Assembly: GCA_902531765.1 (NCBI GenBank)
Contig: CACAFC010000004.1
Coordinates: 1 to 64,000, forward strand
DNA length: 64,000 nucleotides
Source of the DNA: an uncultured Pelagibacteraceae bacterium
GTDB taxonomy: Bacteria > Pseudomonadota > Alphaproteobacteria > Pelagibacterales > Pelagibacteraceae
Reading direction: 5' to 3'
In this document: one piece after another, positions 49,698-58,979 of the stretch
Layout: each line of letters opens with the position of its first letter
How positions within the stretch are numbered: the first letter of the stretch is position 1
Made by a program: the position numbers and the translations under genes
Notes under the pieces: generated by a model
Told to the model about the DNA's origin: nothing
Databases searched by the model: none
What the model saw: only the letters and a program-made list of their open reading frames with translations

Positions 49698-49862
49698 TTA
49701 TTTTAAAAAATTAACAAAAATTATTACTATTCCAATAATACCCAGCCAAATCATAAGATTTTTTAAAAAAACTTTTTTATTTTTATTTGCATAATAAAAG
49801 CCTGGGAAGACCAGTGCAATTACTAGCAAAAGATATATTATTGATAAAATATTTTCACCCAT
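49698..49862 (-). CDS. 54-aa two-TM microprotein (absent from ORF track)
   Basis: Manual translation MGENILSIIYLLLVIALVFPGFYYANKNKKVFLKNLMIWLGIIGIVIIFVNFLK*. Confidence 0.55.
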   Translation of the reverse strand: MGENILSIIYLLLVIALVFPGFYYANKNKKVFLKNLMIWLGIIGIVIIFVNFLK

Positions 49863-49875
49863 AAGCTAAATTTAT

Positions 49876-50277
49876 TTACGAAAGATCTATTGCAAATTTT
49901 TTGAGAGTTTCAATTGGTAAAATCTTTAATGTATTTTCATGAGTTCGTTTTAGAAAAATTGGACAACCTTTCCCAGCTTCTACCGCTCTTGCATACCAAG
50001 TTGCACAAACACACCAGCCATCTCCATCCTTTAAGCCTGGAAAACCATATTCTGGGTGAGGTGTAATCAAATCGTTTCCTGCTTCTTTGCACCATTCTAG
50101 AAATTCTGTTGTAACTTTTGCACAAACAGTGTGTAACCCATGATCATTTTCATCGGTATTACAACAACCATCTCTATACCAACCAGTTAATGGATCTAGA
50201 GAACATTCCTCTAATTTTTCACCAAGAACGTTTTTTTGAATTTTATCCATTGAAAACATCAAATGTTTTTTTATCAA
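49876..50277 (-). CDS. DUF2237-like protein
   Basis: VLGEKLEECSLDPLTGWYRDGCCNTDENDHGLHTVCA... pattern; true start probably Met at 50250. Confidence 0.8.
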   Translation of the reverse strand: MIKKHLMFSMDKIQKNVLGEKLEECSLDPLTGWYRDGCCNTDENDHGLHTVCAKVTTEFLEWCKEAGNDLITPHPEYGFPGLKDGDGWCVCATWYARAVEAGKGCPIFLKRTHENTLKILPIETLKKFAIDLS

Positions 50278-50851
50278 TATCTAAATTAAATGAGAAAGAT
50301 CTTCTTTCACCATCTCTTTTAAAAGGGTAAGCAGTGTGCATTAAGTAATTTGGAAATATAATCATATCTCCAACTTTTGGATTATGGTTATACAAGCTAT
50401 TACTTAAAAACGATTTAGATCCATGTATAAAATCTATTGTCCCATTTGTTTTAAGTCTTTTTGTACCTTTAGTAATATTTTTAGGAATTTTTAAATAGCC
50501 AACGCCTGAGATGTTCCCACTATGAAAATGAACAGGATTATATTCATTTTTATATTGTCTCACTACCCAAAAACTTTTTAAATTTATTTTTTTTAAATCT
50601 TTATTAGTGCTTTTTTTTATATATTTTTTTACATTTAATTTTATGAATTTAATAAGATATTTATTAACAAATGAATTTGGTAATCTTATTTCTTGTTTAA
50701 CTTGACCAACAAGCTTTTTAGAGTAATCACTTTTCTTCAATCTTGATCTGTTATTCACAATTAGATCAACTTCTTTATTAATTCGATTTATAATTTTACT
50801 AGGAATTTTAGTTACAGCAATTTTGGGACCAAAAGGGTTTAAGACTCTCAT
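50243..50851 (-). CDS. Putative 2OG-Fe(II) oxygenase-like protein
   Basis: HFHSGNISGVGYLKIPK and HTAYPF-type residues; ORF track start 50908 overlaps hisI, internal Met at 50851 (MRVLNPFGPK) is more likely. Confidence 0.65.
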   Translation of the reverse strand: MRVLNPFGPKIAVTKIPSKIINRINKEVDLIVNNRSRLKKSDYSKKLVGQVKQEIRLPNSFVNKYLIKFIKLNVKKYIKKSTNKDLKKINLKSFWVVRQYKNEYNPVHFHSGNISGVGYLKIPKNITKGTKRLKTNGTIDFIHGSKSFLSNSLYNHNPKVGDMIIFPNYLMHTAYPFKRDGERRSFSFNLDIDKKTFDVFNG

Positions 50852-50858
50852 AATTATA

Positions 50859-51326
50859 TTAAATTTTAGTTGGATTTGGTTGACCTTTATAAACTTTTTC
50901 TGGGTCAAATTTTTTTTCTTTTTCAGTGAATTTCATCTCAACTTCTCTACCATTTTCAATTGGTCCAAGAGGTATAGATCTATAGAAACAAGATCTATAA
51001 CCAACATGACAACTAGCTCCATTTCCAATATCAACAGTAAGCCAAATAGAATCTTGATCGTCGTCGATTTTGATCTCAGTTACTTTTTGAACAAAACCAC
51101 TTGTTTTACCTTTGTGCCAAATGGATTGCCTTGATCTGCTGTAGTAGTGAGCTTCTTTTGTTTCAATAGTTTTTTTTAATGCCTCAACATTCATATAACC
51201 ATGCATCAAAATTTCTTTTGTTTGAGAGCACATCGTAATGACAGGTATTAAACCTTCATTATCAAATTTAGGTGAAAGAAGATTTCCTTCTTCAATTTCA
51301 ACCACATTTTCTCTTTTTTTGAACAT
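50859..51326 (-). CDS. hisI: Phosphoribosyl-AMP cyclohydrolase
   Basis: GLIPVITMCSQTKEILMHGYMNVEAL, HYYSRSRQSIWHKGKTSGFVQ, CHVGYRSCFYR. Confidence 0.93.
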   Translation of the reverse strand: MFKKRENVVEIEEGNLLSPKFDNEGLIPVITMCSQTKEILMHGYMNVEALKKTIETKEAHYYSRSRQSIWHKGKTSGFVQKVTEIKIDDDQDSIWLTVDIGNGASCHVGYRSCFYRSIPLGPIENGREVEMKFTEKEKKFDPEKVYKGQPNPTKI

Positions 51327-51402
51327 ATTCGGTAATTATGTAGCACATATATAGATATATTAAATATTTTAAAAATACGCATTTATATGTATAAAGCCTT
51401 CC

Positions 51403-52017
51403 ATGAAGTTGGTTAAAGACATAGATAATAATCAAAATTCAAAAAAAATTTCTGATGAGGAAGCAGAAGAAGCTTTTAAAACTATTTTATCATGGATGGG
51501 TGAAGACCCTAATCGTGAAGGATTATTAGAAACTCCAAAAAGAGTTGTTAAAGCCTTTAAGGAGTATTTTAAAGGTTATAAGGAAGATCCTGTTCAAGTT
51601 TTAGATAAAACTTTTGGAGATGTGGATGGTTATGATGACATGGTTATTCAAAAAAATATTTCTATTCAAAGTCATTGTGAACATCATATGGCACCAATAA
51701 TTGGTAAGGCTCATGTGGCTTACATACCTAATGAAAGAGTTGTAGGATTAAGTAAATTAGCAAGAGTGGTTGAGGTTTTTTCTAAAAGACTACAAACTCA
51801 GGAAAGATTAACTATGCAGATTGCGAATACACTAATGCAATCTCTAGATGCCAAAGGGGTTGCAGTTACTATAGACTCAACTCATCAATGTATGACTATG
51901 AGAGGAATTAAAAAAGAGCAGGCCACAACTGTTACAAATTATTATTTAGGTCAATTCAAAGAAGATTTAAGTTATCAAAATAGATATTTAAGGTTAATAA
52001 GTAATTCAAAAGATTAA
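51403..52017 (+). CDS. folE: GTP cyclohydrolase I
   Basis: 204 aa; SIQSHCEHHMAPIIGKAHVAYIPNERVVGLSKLARVVEVFSKRLQTQERLT. Confidence 0.95.
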   Translation: MKLVKDIDNNQNSKKISDEEAEEAFKTILSWMGEDPNREGLLETPKRVVKAFKEYFKGYKEDPVQVLDKTFGDVDGYDDMVIQKNISIQSHCEHHMAPIIGKAHVAYIPNERVVGLSKLARVVEVFSKRLQTQERLTMQIANTLMQSLDAKGVAVTIDSTHQCMTMRGIKKEQATTVTNYYLGQFKEDLSYQNRYLRLISNSKD

Positions 52018-52019
52018 AA

Positions 52020-53021
52020 GTGTCAGACCAATTTAAAGCACTAGTTTTAAATCAAGATGGTGACAACTTTACAAGAGAAGTAAAATCATTAGACAAAAGC
52101 TTTTTAAAACATGGCGATGTAACCATCAAAGTTGATTATTCAGATCTTAATTTTAAAGATGGAATGATTTTGAAAAATGGTGGTAGGTTAGTGAAAGAGT
52201 TTCCTCATATCCCTGGAATAGATTTTTCAGGAACTGTTTTAGAAAGTGACAATTCAAAATTTAAATCAGGTGATGAAGTAATTTTAACTGGTTTTAGAGT
52301 TGGGGAAATTTTTTATGGTGGATATTCTCAACTAGCAAAAGTTAATGGTGATTTCTTAATAAAGAAACCAAGTGATTTAACAACTAAACAAGCAATGATC
52401 TTAGGGACTGCGGGCTTCACATCTTTGATGGCAGCATTTGCAATAAAGGCTCGAGAAGAAATATTGCTTGGTGCAAAAGTAAATGATGTTTTAGTTACAG
52501 GTGCAACTGGTGGAGTGGGAAGTATTGCAGTTATGATTCTAAATAAAATGGGATACAATGTTACTGCAGTAACTGGAAAAGATTCTAAAGCAGATTATTT
52601 AAAATCATTAGGTGCAAAAAGTGTTATAAATCGTAGTGAATTTGATAAAGATCCAAAACTTATAGATAAAGGTTTATGGGACGGGGTAGTCGATACAGTT
52701 GGTGGTAAAATTTTAGCTAATGCGATTGTTCAAACTAACTCAAATGGGATTATTGCTGTATGTGGTAATGCTAATACTAATGAACTTAATACAAATGTCA
52801 TTCCTTTCATGTTACGTGGCATAAAACTTTGGGGCATGGACTCAGCTAATTGTAGTATTAAAAGAAGAGAATTTATTTGGGGAGAAGCTGCTAAATTAAT
52901 TGATTTTGACTTAATAGAAAAGTCTATTCAAATAGTGAGTTTGGAGGAGTTAATTGAAACTTATCCTAAAATATTAAAGGGTGAAATTTCTGGAAGAGTT
53001 TTGGTTGATTTAAATAAATAA
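52020..53021 (+). CDS. acuI: YhdH/AcuI-type zinc-independent MDR oxidoreductase (acrylyl-CoA reductase-like)
   Basis: 333 aa; LVTGATGGVGSIAVMILNKMGYNVTAVTGK, IPGIDFSGTVLES. TTG/GTG-type start. Confidence 0.78.
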   Translation: MSDQFKALVLNQDGDNFTREVKSLDKSFLKHGDVTIKVDYSDLNFKDGMILKNGGRLVKEFPHIPGIDFSGTVLESDNSKFKSGDEVILTGFRVGEIFYGGYSQLAKVNGDFLIKKPSDLTTKQAMILGTAGFTSLMAAFAIKAREEILLGAKVNDVLVTGATGGVGSIAVMILNKMGYNVTAVTGKDSKADYLKSLGAKSVINRSEFDKDPKLIDKGLWDGVVDTVGGKILANAIVQTNSNGIIAVCGNANTNELNTNVIPFMLRGIKLWGMDSANCSIKRREFIWGEAAKLIDFDLIEKSIQIVSLEELIETYPKILKGEISGRVLVDLNK

Positions 53022-53911
53022 TGGATTGGGATAAACTTAAGATTTTTCATGCAGTTGCTGAGGCAGGGAGTTTTACTAACGCAACTATAAATCTAAATCT
53101 AAGTCAATCAGCAATAAGTAGACAAATTCAATCATTAGAACAAGATTTAAAAGTTCAATTATTTGAAAGACATGCAAGAGGTCTCACACTTACCGAAAAT
53201 GGAGAGTATGTATTTAAGACTGCACACGAAGTTATAAGCAAACTCAAAGAGGTAGAAACTTCACTAGGAGATCAAAAAAATAAACCAACAGGAAAATTGA
53301 CAATTACAACTGTTAGAAGTTTTGGTACCCACTGGTTAACCCCAAGAATTGAGGAATTTATGAGATTAAATCCCGAAGTCGAAATAGAATTGATTTTCGA
53401 AGATAAAGAGTTGGACCTGAGTACAAGACAAGCTGATATTGGTATTTTCATGAGAAGACCCAAACAATTAAATTATATTCAAAAAAAGCTTATAGATTTA
53501 AAATACTATATTTATGGGTCTAATAAATATTTAGAAAAATACGGTATGCCAAAAACCGTGAGTGACTTAAATAAACACAAATTTATTTCATTTGGTAAAG
53601 GAGCACCTTCACCAGTTTATAATCCAGAATGGGCATTAAAATTAGGTATGCACGACGGAAAAAAAAGAAAACCTATAATGAAGGTAAACAGTGTTATGGG
53701 ACTTTTACTAGCAGTTGAGTCTGGAGTAGGTTTAGCAGCATTGCCTGAGTATTTAGTTAGCAATTCGACCAATGTTATTAAAGTCTTACCAAAATCAGAG
53801 GGTCCAATTACAGAAGCTCACTTTGTTTATCCACAATCTCTTAAAAACACAGCAAGAGTAACAGCTTTTAGGAATTTCTTATTCAGTAAAATAGGCGATT
53901 GGAAGTCATAA
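53021..53911 (+). CDS. LysR-family transcriptional regulator
   Basis: 296 aa; N-terminal HTH FHAVAEAGSFTNATINLNLSQSAISRQIQSLEQDLKVQLFERHARGLTLTENG. Confidence 0.92.
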   Translation: MDWDKLKIFHAVAEAGSFTNATINLNLSQSAISRQIQSLEQDLKVQLFERHARGLTLTENGEYVFKTAHEVISKLKEVETSLGDQKNKPTGKLTITTVRSFGTHWLTPRIEEFMRLNPEVEIELIFEDKELDLSTRQADIGIFMRRPKQLNYIQKKLIDLKYYIYGSNKYLEKYGMPKTVSDLNKHKFISFGKGAPSPVYNPEWALKLGMHDGKKRKPIMKVNSVMGLLLAVESGVGLAALPEYLVSNSTNVIKVLPKSEGPITEAHFVYPQSLKNTARVTAFRNFLFSKIGDWKS

Positions 53912-53934
53912 ATAGCCTGCGACATCTTTGCGAT

Positions 53935-53965
53935 TGATAATCATTCTCAATGAGAATAGTTCTCA
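53935..53965 (+). promoter_or_regulatory. Tandem Fur-box-like sites upstream of iron-binding protein gene
   Basis: TGATAATCATTCTCA (53935-53949) and TGAGAATAGTTCTCA (53951-53965), each one or two mismatches from a 7-1-7 Fur site TGATAATnATTATCA-like. Confidence 0.75.
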
Positions 53966-54000
53966 TTCTCAATATGACAATGCGGAAGAACAGGAAAATA

Positions 54001-55029
54001 ATGAGAAAAACATTAATTTTTGTGTTTATAGCATCTTTATTTGCAACATCATTTTTAATGGCAAATGAGGTAAATGTTTTTAACGCAAGACATTACAAGG
54101 CTGACGCTGAACTTTTTAGCAAGTTTACTAACAAAACAGGAATTAAAGTTAACTTGATAAATGGTAAGGCGGGTGCACTTGAAAAGAGAATGATAGAAGA
54201 GGGAGTCGACTCTTCCGCAGATCTTTACATTACTGCTGACGCAGGAAGATGTGGGGTATTTCAATCAAAAGGAATGACTCAATCTGGTTTGACATCTGCA
54301 GCTATTAAATCAGCAGTGCCATCAAACTTTAGAACTAGCCATTGGACCGGAATCGCAAAAAGAGCAAGAATAGTTTATTATTCGCCTGAAAGAGTTTCTG
54401 GAGCTGAACTATCTGGTTTAACTTATGAAAGTTTAGCTGATCCTAAATGGAAAGGTAGAATAGTTATAAGAGCATCTAATAATATTTATAATAAATCGCT
54501 TGTGGCTTCATTAGTTAAAAATAATGGAAAAAAAGCTACAGCTGAATGGGCGAAAGGAATTGTCGCTAACATGGCTAGGACACCCAAAGGAAATGATAGA
54601 GCACAAATAATGGCAGTTGCAGCTGGGGAAGCCGACATTGCTGTAGCTAATACTTATTATCTAGCACTAATGTTATCTGGTAAAAAGGGTCCAGAGCAAC
54701 AAGAGGCTGCAAAAAAAGTTAAAGCTTTTTTTCCAAATCAAAGTGATAGAGGAACTCATATGAATATTAGTTGTGCAGCATTAGTAAAAGGTGCTCCTAA
54801 TAAAAATAATGCCGTTAAACTTGTAGAGTTTTTATTAACACCTGAGTCCCAAGAACATTTTGTTAATAATACCTTTGAGTTTCCAATGATTAATGGTGTT
54901 TCAGCAAATCCATTAGTGGTAAACAATATTGGTTTAGATTTTAAACAAGATCTTAAAACCAAAGTTTCTAGTTATGGGGCTAAACAAGCAGATGCATTGG
55001 AAGTGATGACTACGGCTGGTTGGAAGTAA
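54001..55029 (+). CDS. Fe(III) ABC transporter substrate-binding protein
   Basis: NVFNARHYKADAELFSKFTNKTGIKVNLINGKAGALEKRM; signal peptide starts at internal ATG 54001, after the Fur boxes (ORF track start 53950 is inside them). Confidence 0.88.
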   Translation: MRKTLIFVFIASLFATSFLMANEVNVFNARHYKADAELFSKFTNKTGIKVNLINGKAGALEKRMIEEGVDSSADLYITADAGRCGVFQSKGMTQSGLTSAAIKSAVPSNFRTSHWTGIAKRARIVYYSPERVSGAELSGLTYESLADPKWKGRIVIRASNNIYNKSLVASLVKNNGKKATAEWAKGIVANMARTPKGNDRAQIMAVAAGEADIAVANTYYLALMLSGKKGPEQQEAAKKVKAFFPNQSDRGTHMNISCAALVKGAPNKNNAVKLVEFLLTPESQEHFVNNTFEFPMINGVSANPLVVNNIGLDFKQDLKTKVSSYGAKQADALEVMTTAGWK

Positions 55030-55203
55030 ATGGTGAAAGATAAAAAAAAATTTATTTCTGATATTGATTTCAAAAAATCCTCTAAAGGATGTACACCATG
55101 TTATTTGGAGTGTAAAAAGATTGATAAAAGGATAAATGACAGAAAAATTTCAGAGATTAAAACTAAGGAGGTTCCGCATATATTAAAAGTATTTGATTTT
55201 TGA
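55030..55203 (+). CDS. 57-aa small protein with CTPC motif (absent from ORF track)
   Basis: Manual translation MVKDKKKFISDIDFKKSSKGCTPCYLECKKIDKRINDRKISEIKTKEVPHILKVFDF*. Confidence 0.5.
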   Translation: MVKDKKKFISDIDFKKSSKGCTPCYLECKKIDKRINDRKISEIKTKEVPHILKVFDF

Positions 55204-55214
55204 TTATCTTCTGA

Positions 55215-55244
55215 GTGTTCACGTTTTTTCTAAAGAGTGAACAC
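55215..55244 (+). repeat. Inverted repeat between iron-binding protein and permease genes
   Basis: GTGTTCAC (55215-55222) and GTGAACAC (55237-55244), perfect 8-bp arms, 14-nt loop containing TTTTTT. Confidence 0.65.
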
Positions 55245-55280
55245 AAATACTTTCCATATTTATAAAGCGGAGTATAAATT

Positions 55281-56900
55281 ATGAGAATAAATTTTTGGTA
55301 TATATCTTCACTTTTTATTTCTATTTTTGTTATTATTCCAATTCTAACAGTATTTTTAAGTTTTTTTGAAACCACATCAAATTACTATCAAATTTTAAAA
55401 GATACTTTTTTATTAGAGTATATTTCTAATTCCATAATTTTACTGCTGAGTGTTTTGATATTAACTTTTTTGATTGGAACTGGAACTGCTTACTTAGTAT
55501 CTTTTTATAGATTTCCGTTAAGTAATTTTTTTAAATGGGCATTGATACTATCATTTGCAGTTCCTCCATATATTTATGCTTATTCATTAACAGCATTTTT
55601 TGAAAATTATGGTACAGCATATTCTATTTTAAAAAGCGTATTTGGAGATAAAAATTATAATTTATATATTCCAAAATTTGATGGAATGCTTGGAGTTATA
55701 CTATCTCTTTCATTTTCATTATTTGCATACGTATATATTTTAGCAAGAGCCTCATTTTTATATCAATCACAAAACTTCATTGATTTAGGAAAAAACCTAG
55801 GTTTTACAAATTTCAAAACATTATATACAATTATTCTTCCTGCAGCGCGTCCAGCAATTGTTGCAGGTTTATCTTTAGTTGCAATGGAAACACTGGCAGA
55901 ATTTGGAGCTGTAGATTTCTTTTCAATAAATACATTAACTACAGGAATATATAATTCATGGATAACCTTTGATGACCTTGCTTTTGCAAATCAGTTATCA
56001 TTCTTTTTATTATTGTTCATATTTGCCCTGTTTATATTAGAAAATTTATCAAGAAATAAGGCTAAATATCATTTTAATGCAAAAGGGGGTTTTAAACAAA
56101 AACACAAGTCACAACTTAATGGAACCAAATCGATAGCTGCTTTTCTTTTTTGTTTTTTTATTTTCTTTTTAAGTTTTTTATTTCCTTTAAGTCAAATGTT
56201 GTATTGGACAATTAAATTTCCAGAAAATTTATTTGATCTGCAAATTATAGATCTTTTAAGTAATACACTTTATTTGGTTATTTTATCAAGTTTTGTATTG
56301 ATAATGTTTTCTTTAATCTCAAATTATGGAAATAGAGTTACAAAAAATAAAACCTTAAATATTTTATCGACATTGTCGATTTCAGGATACGCAATACCTG
56401 GAGTAATTTTAGCAGTTGCATTTATAACTTTCATAGCTTGGTTTGATGAGAGTGTTGTTAAAAATCTAGGATTATTTTCTATAAAGAAAATATTTATTGG
56501 CTCTATTTTAGGATTAGTTATTGTGTATTTTGTGAGATTTTATTCTTTGGCATTTAATGGAATTAAATCTGGATATGAAAAAATTAATATTTCAGTTGAT
56601 GAAAGTTCTTATTTGCTTGGTTATTCAAAACGAAAAACATTTATGAATATTCATATACCTTTTTTGAGAAACTCTTTATTATTTGTTTGTATATTGATTT
56701 CTTTAGAGATTATAAGGGAATTACCCATCACTTTAATCTTAAGACCTTTTAATTTTGAAACTTTTGCAACTACAGCTTATATATCTGCATCTGAAGATTT
56801 ATTAGAAGCTGCTGCAGTCCCGTCACTATTTTTAATTTTAATTGCAACTTTTTTTATAATAGTTACATCTAAATATATATTAAGAGATAATAATGAGTAA
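55281..56900 (+). CDS. Fe(III) ABC transporter permease
   Basis: 539 aa FbpB-like with two permease halves (NLGFTNFKTLYTIILPAARPAIVAGL). Confidence 0.88.
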   Translation: MRINFWYISSLFISIFVIIPILTVFLSFFETTSNYYQILKDTFLLEYISNSIILLLSVLILTFLIGTGTAYLVSFYRFPLSNFFKWALILSFAVPPYIYAYSLTAFFENYGTAYSILKSVFGDKNYNLYIPKFDGMLGVILSLSFSLFAYVYILARASFLYQSQNFIDLGKNLGFTNFKTLYTIILPAARPAIVAGLSLVAMETLAEFGAVDFFSINTLTTGIYNSWITFDDLAFANQLSFFLLLFIFALFILENLSRNKAKYHFNAKGGFKQKHKSQLNGTKSIAAFLFCFFIFFLSFLFPLSQMLYWTIKFPENLFDLQIIDLLSNTLYLVILSSFVLIMFSLISNYGNRVTKNKTLNILSTLSISGYAIPGVILAVAFITFIAWFDESVVKNLGLFSIKKIFIGSILGLVIVYFVRFYSLAFNGIKSGYEKINISVDESSYLLGYSKRKTFMNIHIPFLRNSLLFVCILISLEIIRELPITLILRPFNFETFATTAYISASEDLLEAAAVPSLFLILIATFFIIVTSKYILRDNNE

Positions 56901-57954
56901 AAATTTTTTTGAAATTAATAATGTAGATTTTAATATTGATGGAAAAACTAAAGTTAAAGATGTTTCTTTTTCAATTGAGAATGAGGGTGATGTAATATGT
57001 CTTTTAGGCCCGTCTGGTATTGGAAAAACCACTATACTTAGAACAATCGCTGGCTTAGAGAGAATTAAAAAAGGTTCAATAAAATTAAATGGAAAAGTTC
57101 TTTCATCAGAAAAAATTAATATTGAACCTGAAAATAGGAATGTATCGCTGGCTTTTCAAGATAATAGCTTATTTCCACATTATAATGTTCAAAAAAATAT
57201 TTTGTTAGGTTCAGAAAAAAATAAAGAAAAAACTGAAAAAAAAATTGATGTAAAAGAAATCATAGATTTATTAGATATATCTCATATTCTCGACAAATAC
57301 CCACATGAGATAAGTGCTGGTGAGGCACAACGAGCTTCATTAGCAAGATCTTTAATGACTCAACCAGATTTATTATTATTAGATGAGCCTTTGTCGAATG
57401 TTGATCAAAGTTTTAAAGAAGAAATTCAAGTTAGATTAAAAAAAATTCTTAACAAATTAAAAATTTCAACAATAATTGTAACTCATGACTCTTATGAAGC
57501 ATTTTATTTAGGTTCAAAATGTGGAATTATTTTAAATCAGGAACTCAAACAATTTGATGATCCATATAACGTTTATCATTTACCAAACTCAATAGAAGTA
57601 GTTAATTTTTTGAATAGAGGCATTCTTATTCCTGCAGAGGTTACAAGTCCTAAAAGTTTAGAAAATAAAGATCTTGGAACAATTACGGGTAATTTTAATA
57701 AACCTTTTCCAATAGGATCAAAAGTAAAACTATTGGTTCAACCAGAGGACTTGCATCATGATGACCAAAGTAATTTAAAGTTTGAAGTTATAGACAGAAA
57801 ATTTAGGGGTACAAATTTTATCTATACTCTTAAAACGCCAAGTAATTTATTAATTCCAGTTTTTGTTCACTCTCATCATATTCACCAACACGAGGAGAAT
57901 GAAAAATTTGGTATTAAAAGACCAATTCATATTGATCATATTGTTTGCTTCTAA
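56893..57954 (+). CDS. Fe(III) ABC transporter ATPase
   Basis: 353 aa; Walker A GPSGIGKTT, signature ISAGEAQRASLARSL, LLLLDEPLSNVD. Confidence 0.9.
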   Translation: MSKNFFEINNVDFNIDGKTKVKDVSFSIENEGDVICLLGPSGIGKTTILRTIAGLERIKKGSIKLNGKVLSSEKINIEPENRNVSLAFQDNSLFPHYNVQKNILLGSEKNKEKTEKKIDVKEIIDLLDISHILDKYPHEISAGEAQRASLARSLMTQPDLLLLDEPLSNVDQSFKEEIQVRLKKILNKLKISTIIVTHDSYEAFYLGSKCGIILNQELKQFDDPYNVYHLPNSIEVVNFLNRGILIPAEVTSPKSLENKDLGTITGNFNKPFPIGSKVKLLVQPEDLHHDDQSNLKFEVIDRKFRGTNFIYTLKTPSNLLIPVFVHSHHIHQHEENEKFGIKRPIHIDHIVCF

Positions 57955-57969
57955 TAAAAACTCTCTAAA

Positions 57970-58665
57970 ATGAATAATAAATTTAGAGTTTTTTTAAAGG
58001 GTATTTTTGATGTTAGCCCACTGATGATTCCAGTTGTTCCATTTGGTTTAATATTTGGGGTTCTTTCAATCGATATTGGATTTAGCCCAATAGAAACAAT
58101 GGGAATGTCATTAATAGTCTTTGGTGGTGCTTCACAAATTGTTTTACTCCAATTATTTTCGGGAGGCGCCTCATCTTTAGTTATAATAAGTTCAGTTGGA
58201 GCAGTGAACTCAAGACATCTTTTGTATGGAGCTGTTGTTTCAGAGCATTTATCAGATTTAAAACTTGTTTGGAAAATTGTAGTCTCATATTTTTTAGTTG
58301 ACCAAGCTTTTGCAAGATCAAATGAGTATTTTAAAAAAAATAAAGATAAAGATAAATATTTTCATTTATTTGGTGGTGGTATTACTTGTTGGGTTATTTG
58401 GCAGACAACCACTTTTTTAGGAATTGTTTTGGGAGCTTTTATTCCTGAAAAACTAGGTTTAAGTTTTGCAGTGCCTTTAACTTTTTTGGCATTATTGGTT
58501 AACGATTTTAGAAAATTAATAAATGTGATTGTGATAATTATTTCAGGGTTAGTGGCAACGTTTGGATTTAATTATGTTCCTTATAAAGCATATGTAATTG
58601 TTGCTGGAGTAACTGCTTTACTGACAGCAGCAATTTTAACCAAGTTGAAAAAAAAAAATGAGTAA
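57970..58665 (+). CDS. azlC: AzlC family branched-chain amino-acid permease-like
   Basis: 231 aa; PFGLIFGVLSIDIGFSPIETMGMSLIVFGGASQIVLLQLF. Confidence 0.87.
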   Translation: MNNKFRVFLKGIFDVSPLMIPVVPFGLIFGVLSIDIGFSPIETMGMSLIVFGGASQIVLLQLFSGGASSLVIISSVGAVNSRHLLYGAVVSEHLSDLKLVWKIVVSYFLVDQAFARSNEYFKKNKDKDKYFHLFGGGITCWVIWQTTTFLGIVLGAFIPEKLGLSFAVPLTFLALLVNDFRKLINVIVIIISGLVATFGFNYVPYKAYVIVAGVTALLTAAILTKLKKKNE

Positions 58666-58972
58666 CTGGCTATTAATTATATATTGTGGTTTGATAACCT
58701 TTTTCACAAGGTTTTCAATGATAGCATTGTTAAAGAAAGAAATGTTCAATGATAGAATAAGAGAAATTCTCTCTTTTGTGCCTTCAGCAATTTTTCCTGC
58801 AATTATATTTCCTGCTATTTTTTTGGATAACTCTGGAGATTTTCAATTAGAAAACAATCCAAAAATAATGGCAGCAATAATTGCAATGTTAATTGGAATA
58901 ATAAGTCAAAATATTATTGCGACAATTATCTCAGGGCTAGCTTCTTATTGGTTTTTAATTTTTATGGTATAA
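58658..58972 (+). CDS. azlD: AzlD family protein
   Basis: 104 aa small membrane protein overlapping azlC, FFTRFSMIALL...FVPSAIFPAIIFPAI. Confidence 0.85.
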   Translation: MSNWLLIIYCGLITFFTRFSMIALLKKEMFNDRIREILSFVPSAIFPAIIFPAIFLDNSGDFQLENNPKIMAAIIAMLIGIISQNIIATIISGLASYWFLIFMV

Positions 58973-58979
58973 AAAGATT

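Noticed and set aside
53950-54000. N-terminal extension MRIVLILNMTMRKNRKI of the iron-binding protein
   Set aside because: Lies in the Fur-box region; a proper signal peptide begins at ATG 54001.
56893-58972. azlCD as part of the iron uptake system
   Set aside because: Close spacing to the ATPase gene, but AzlCD family is tied to branched-chain amino acid export; no evidence for an iron role beyond co-location.
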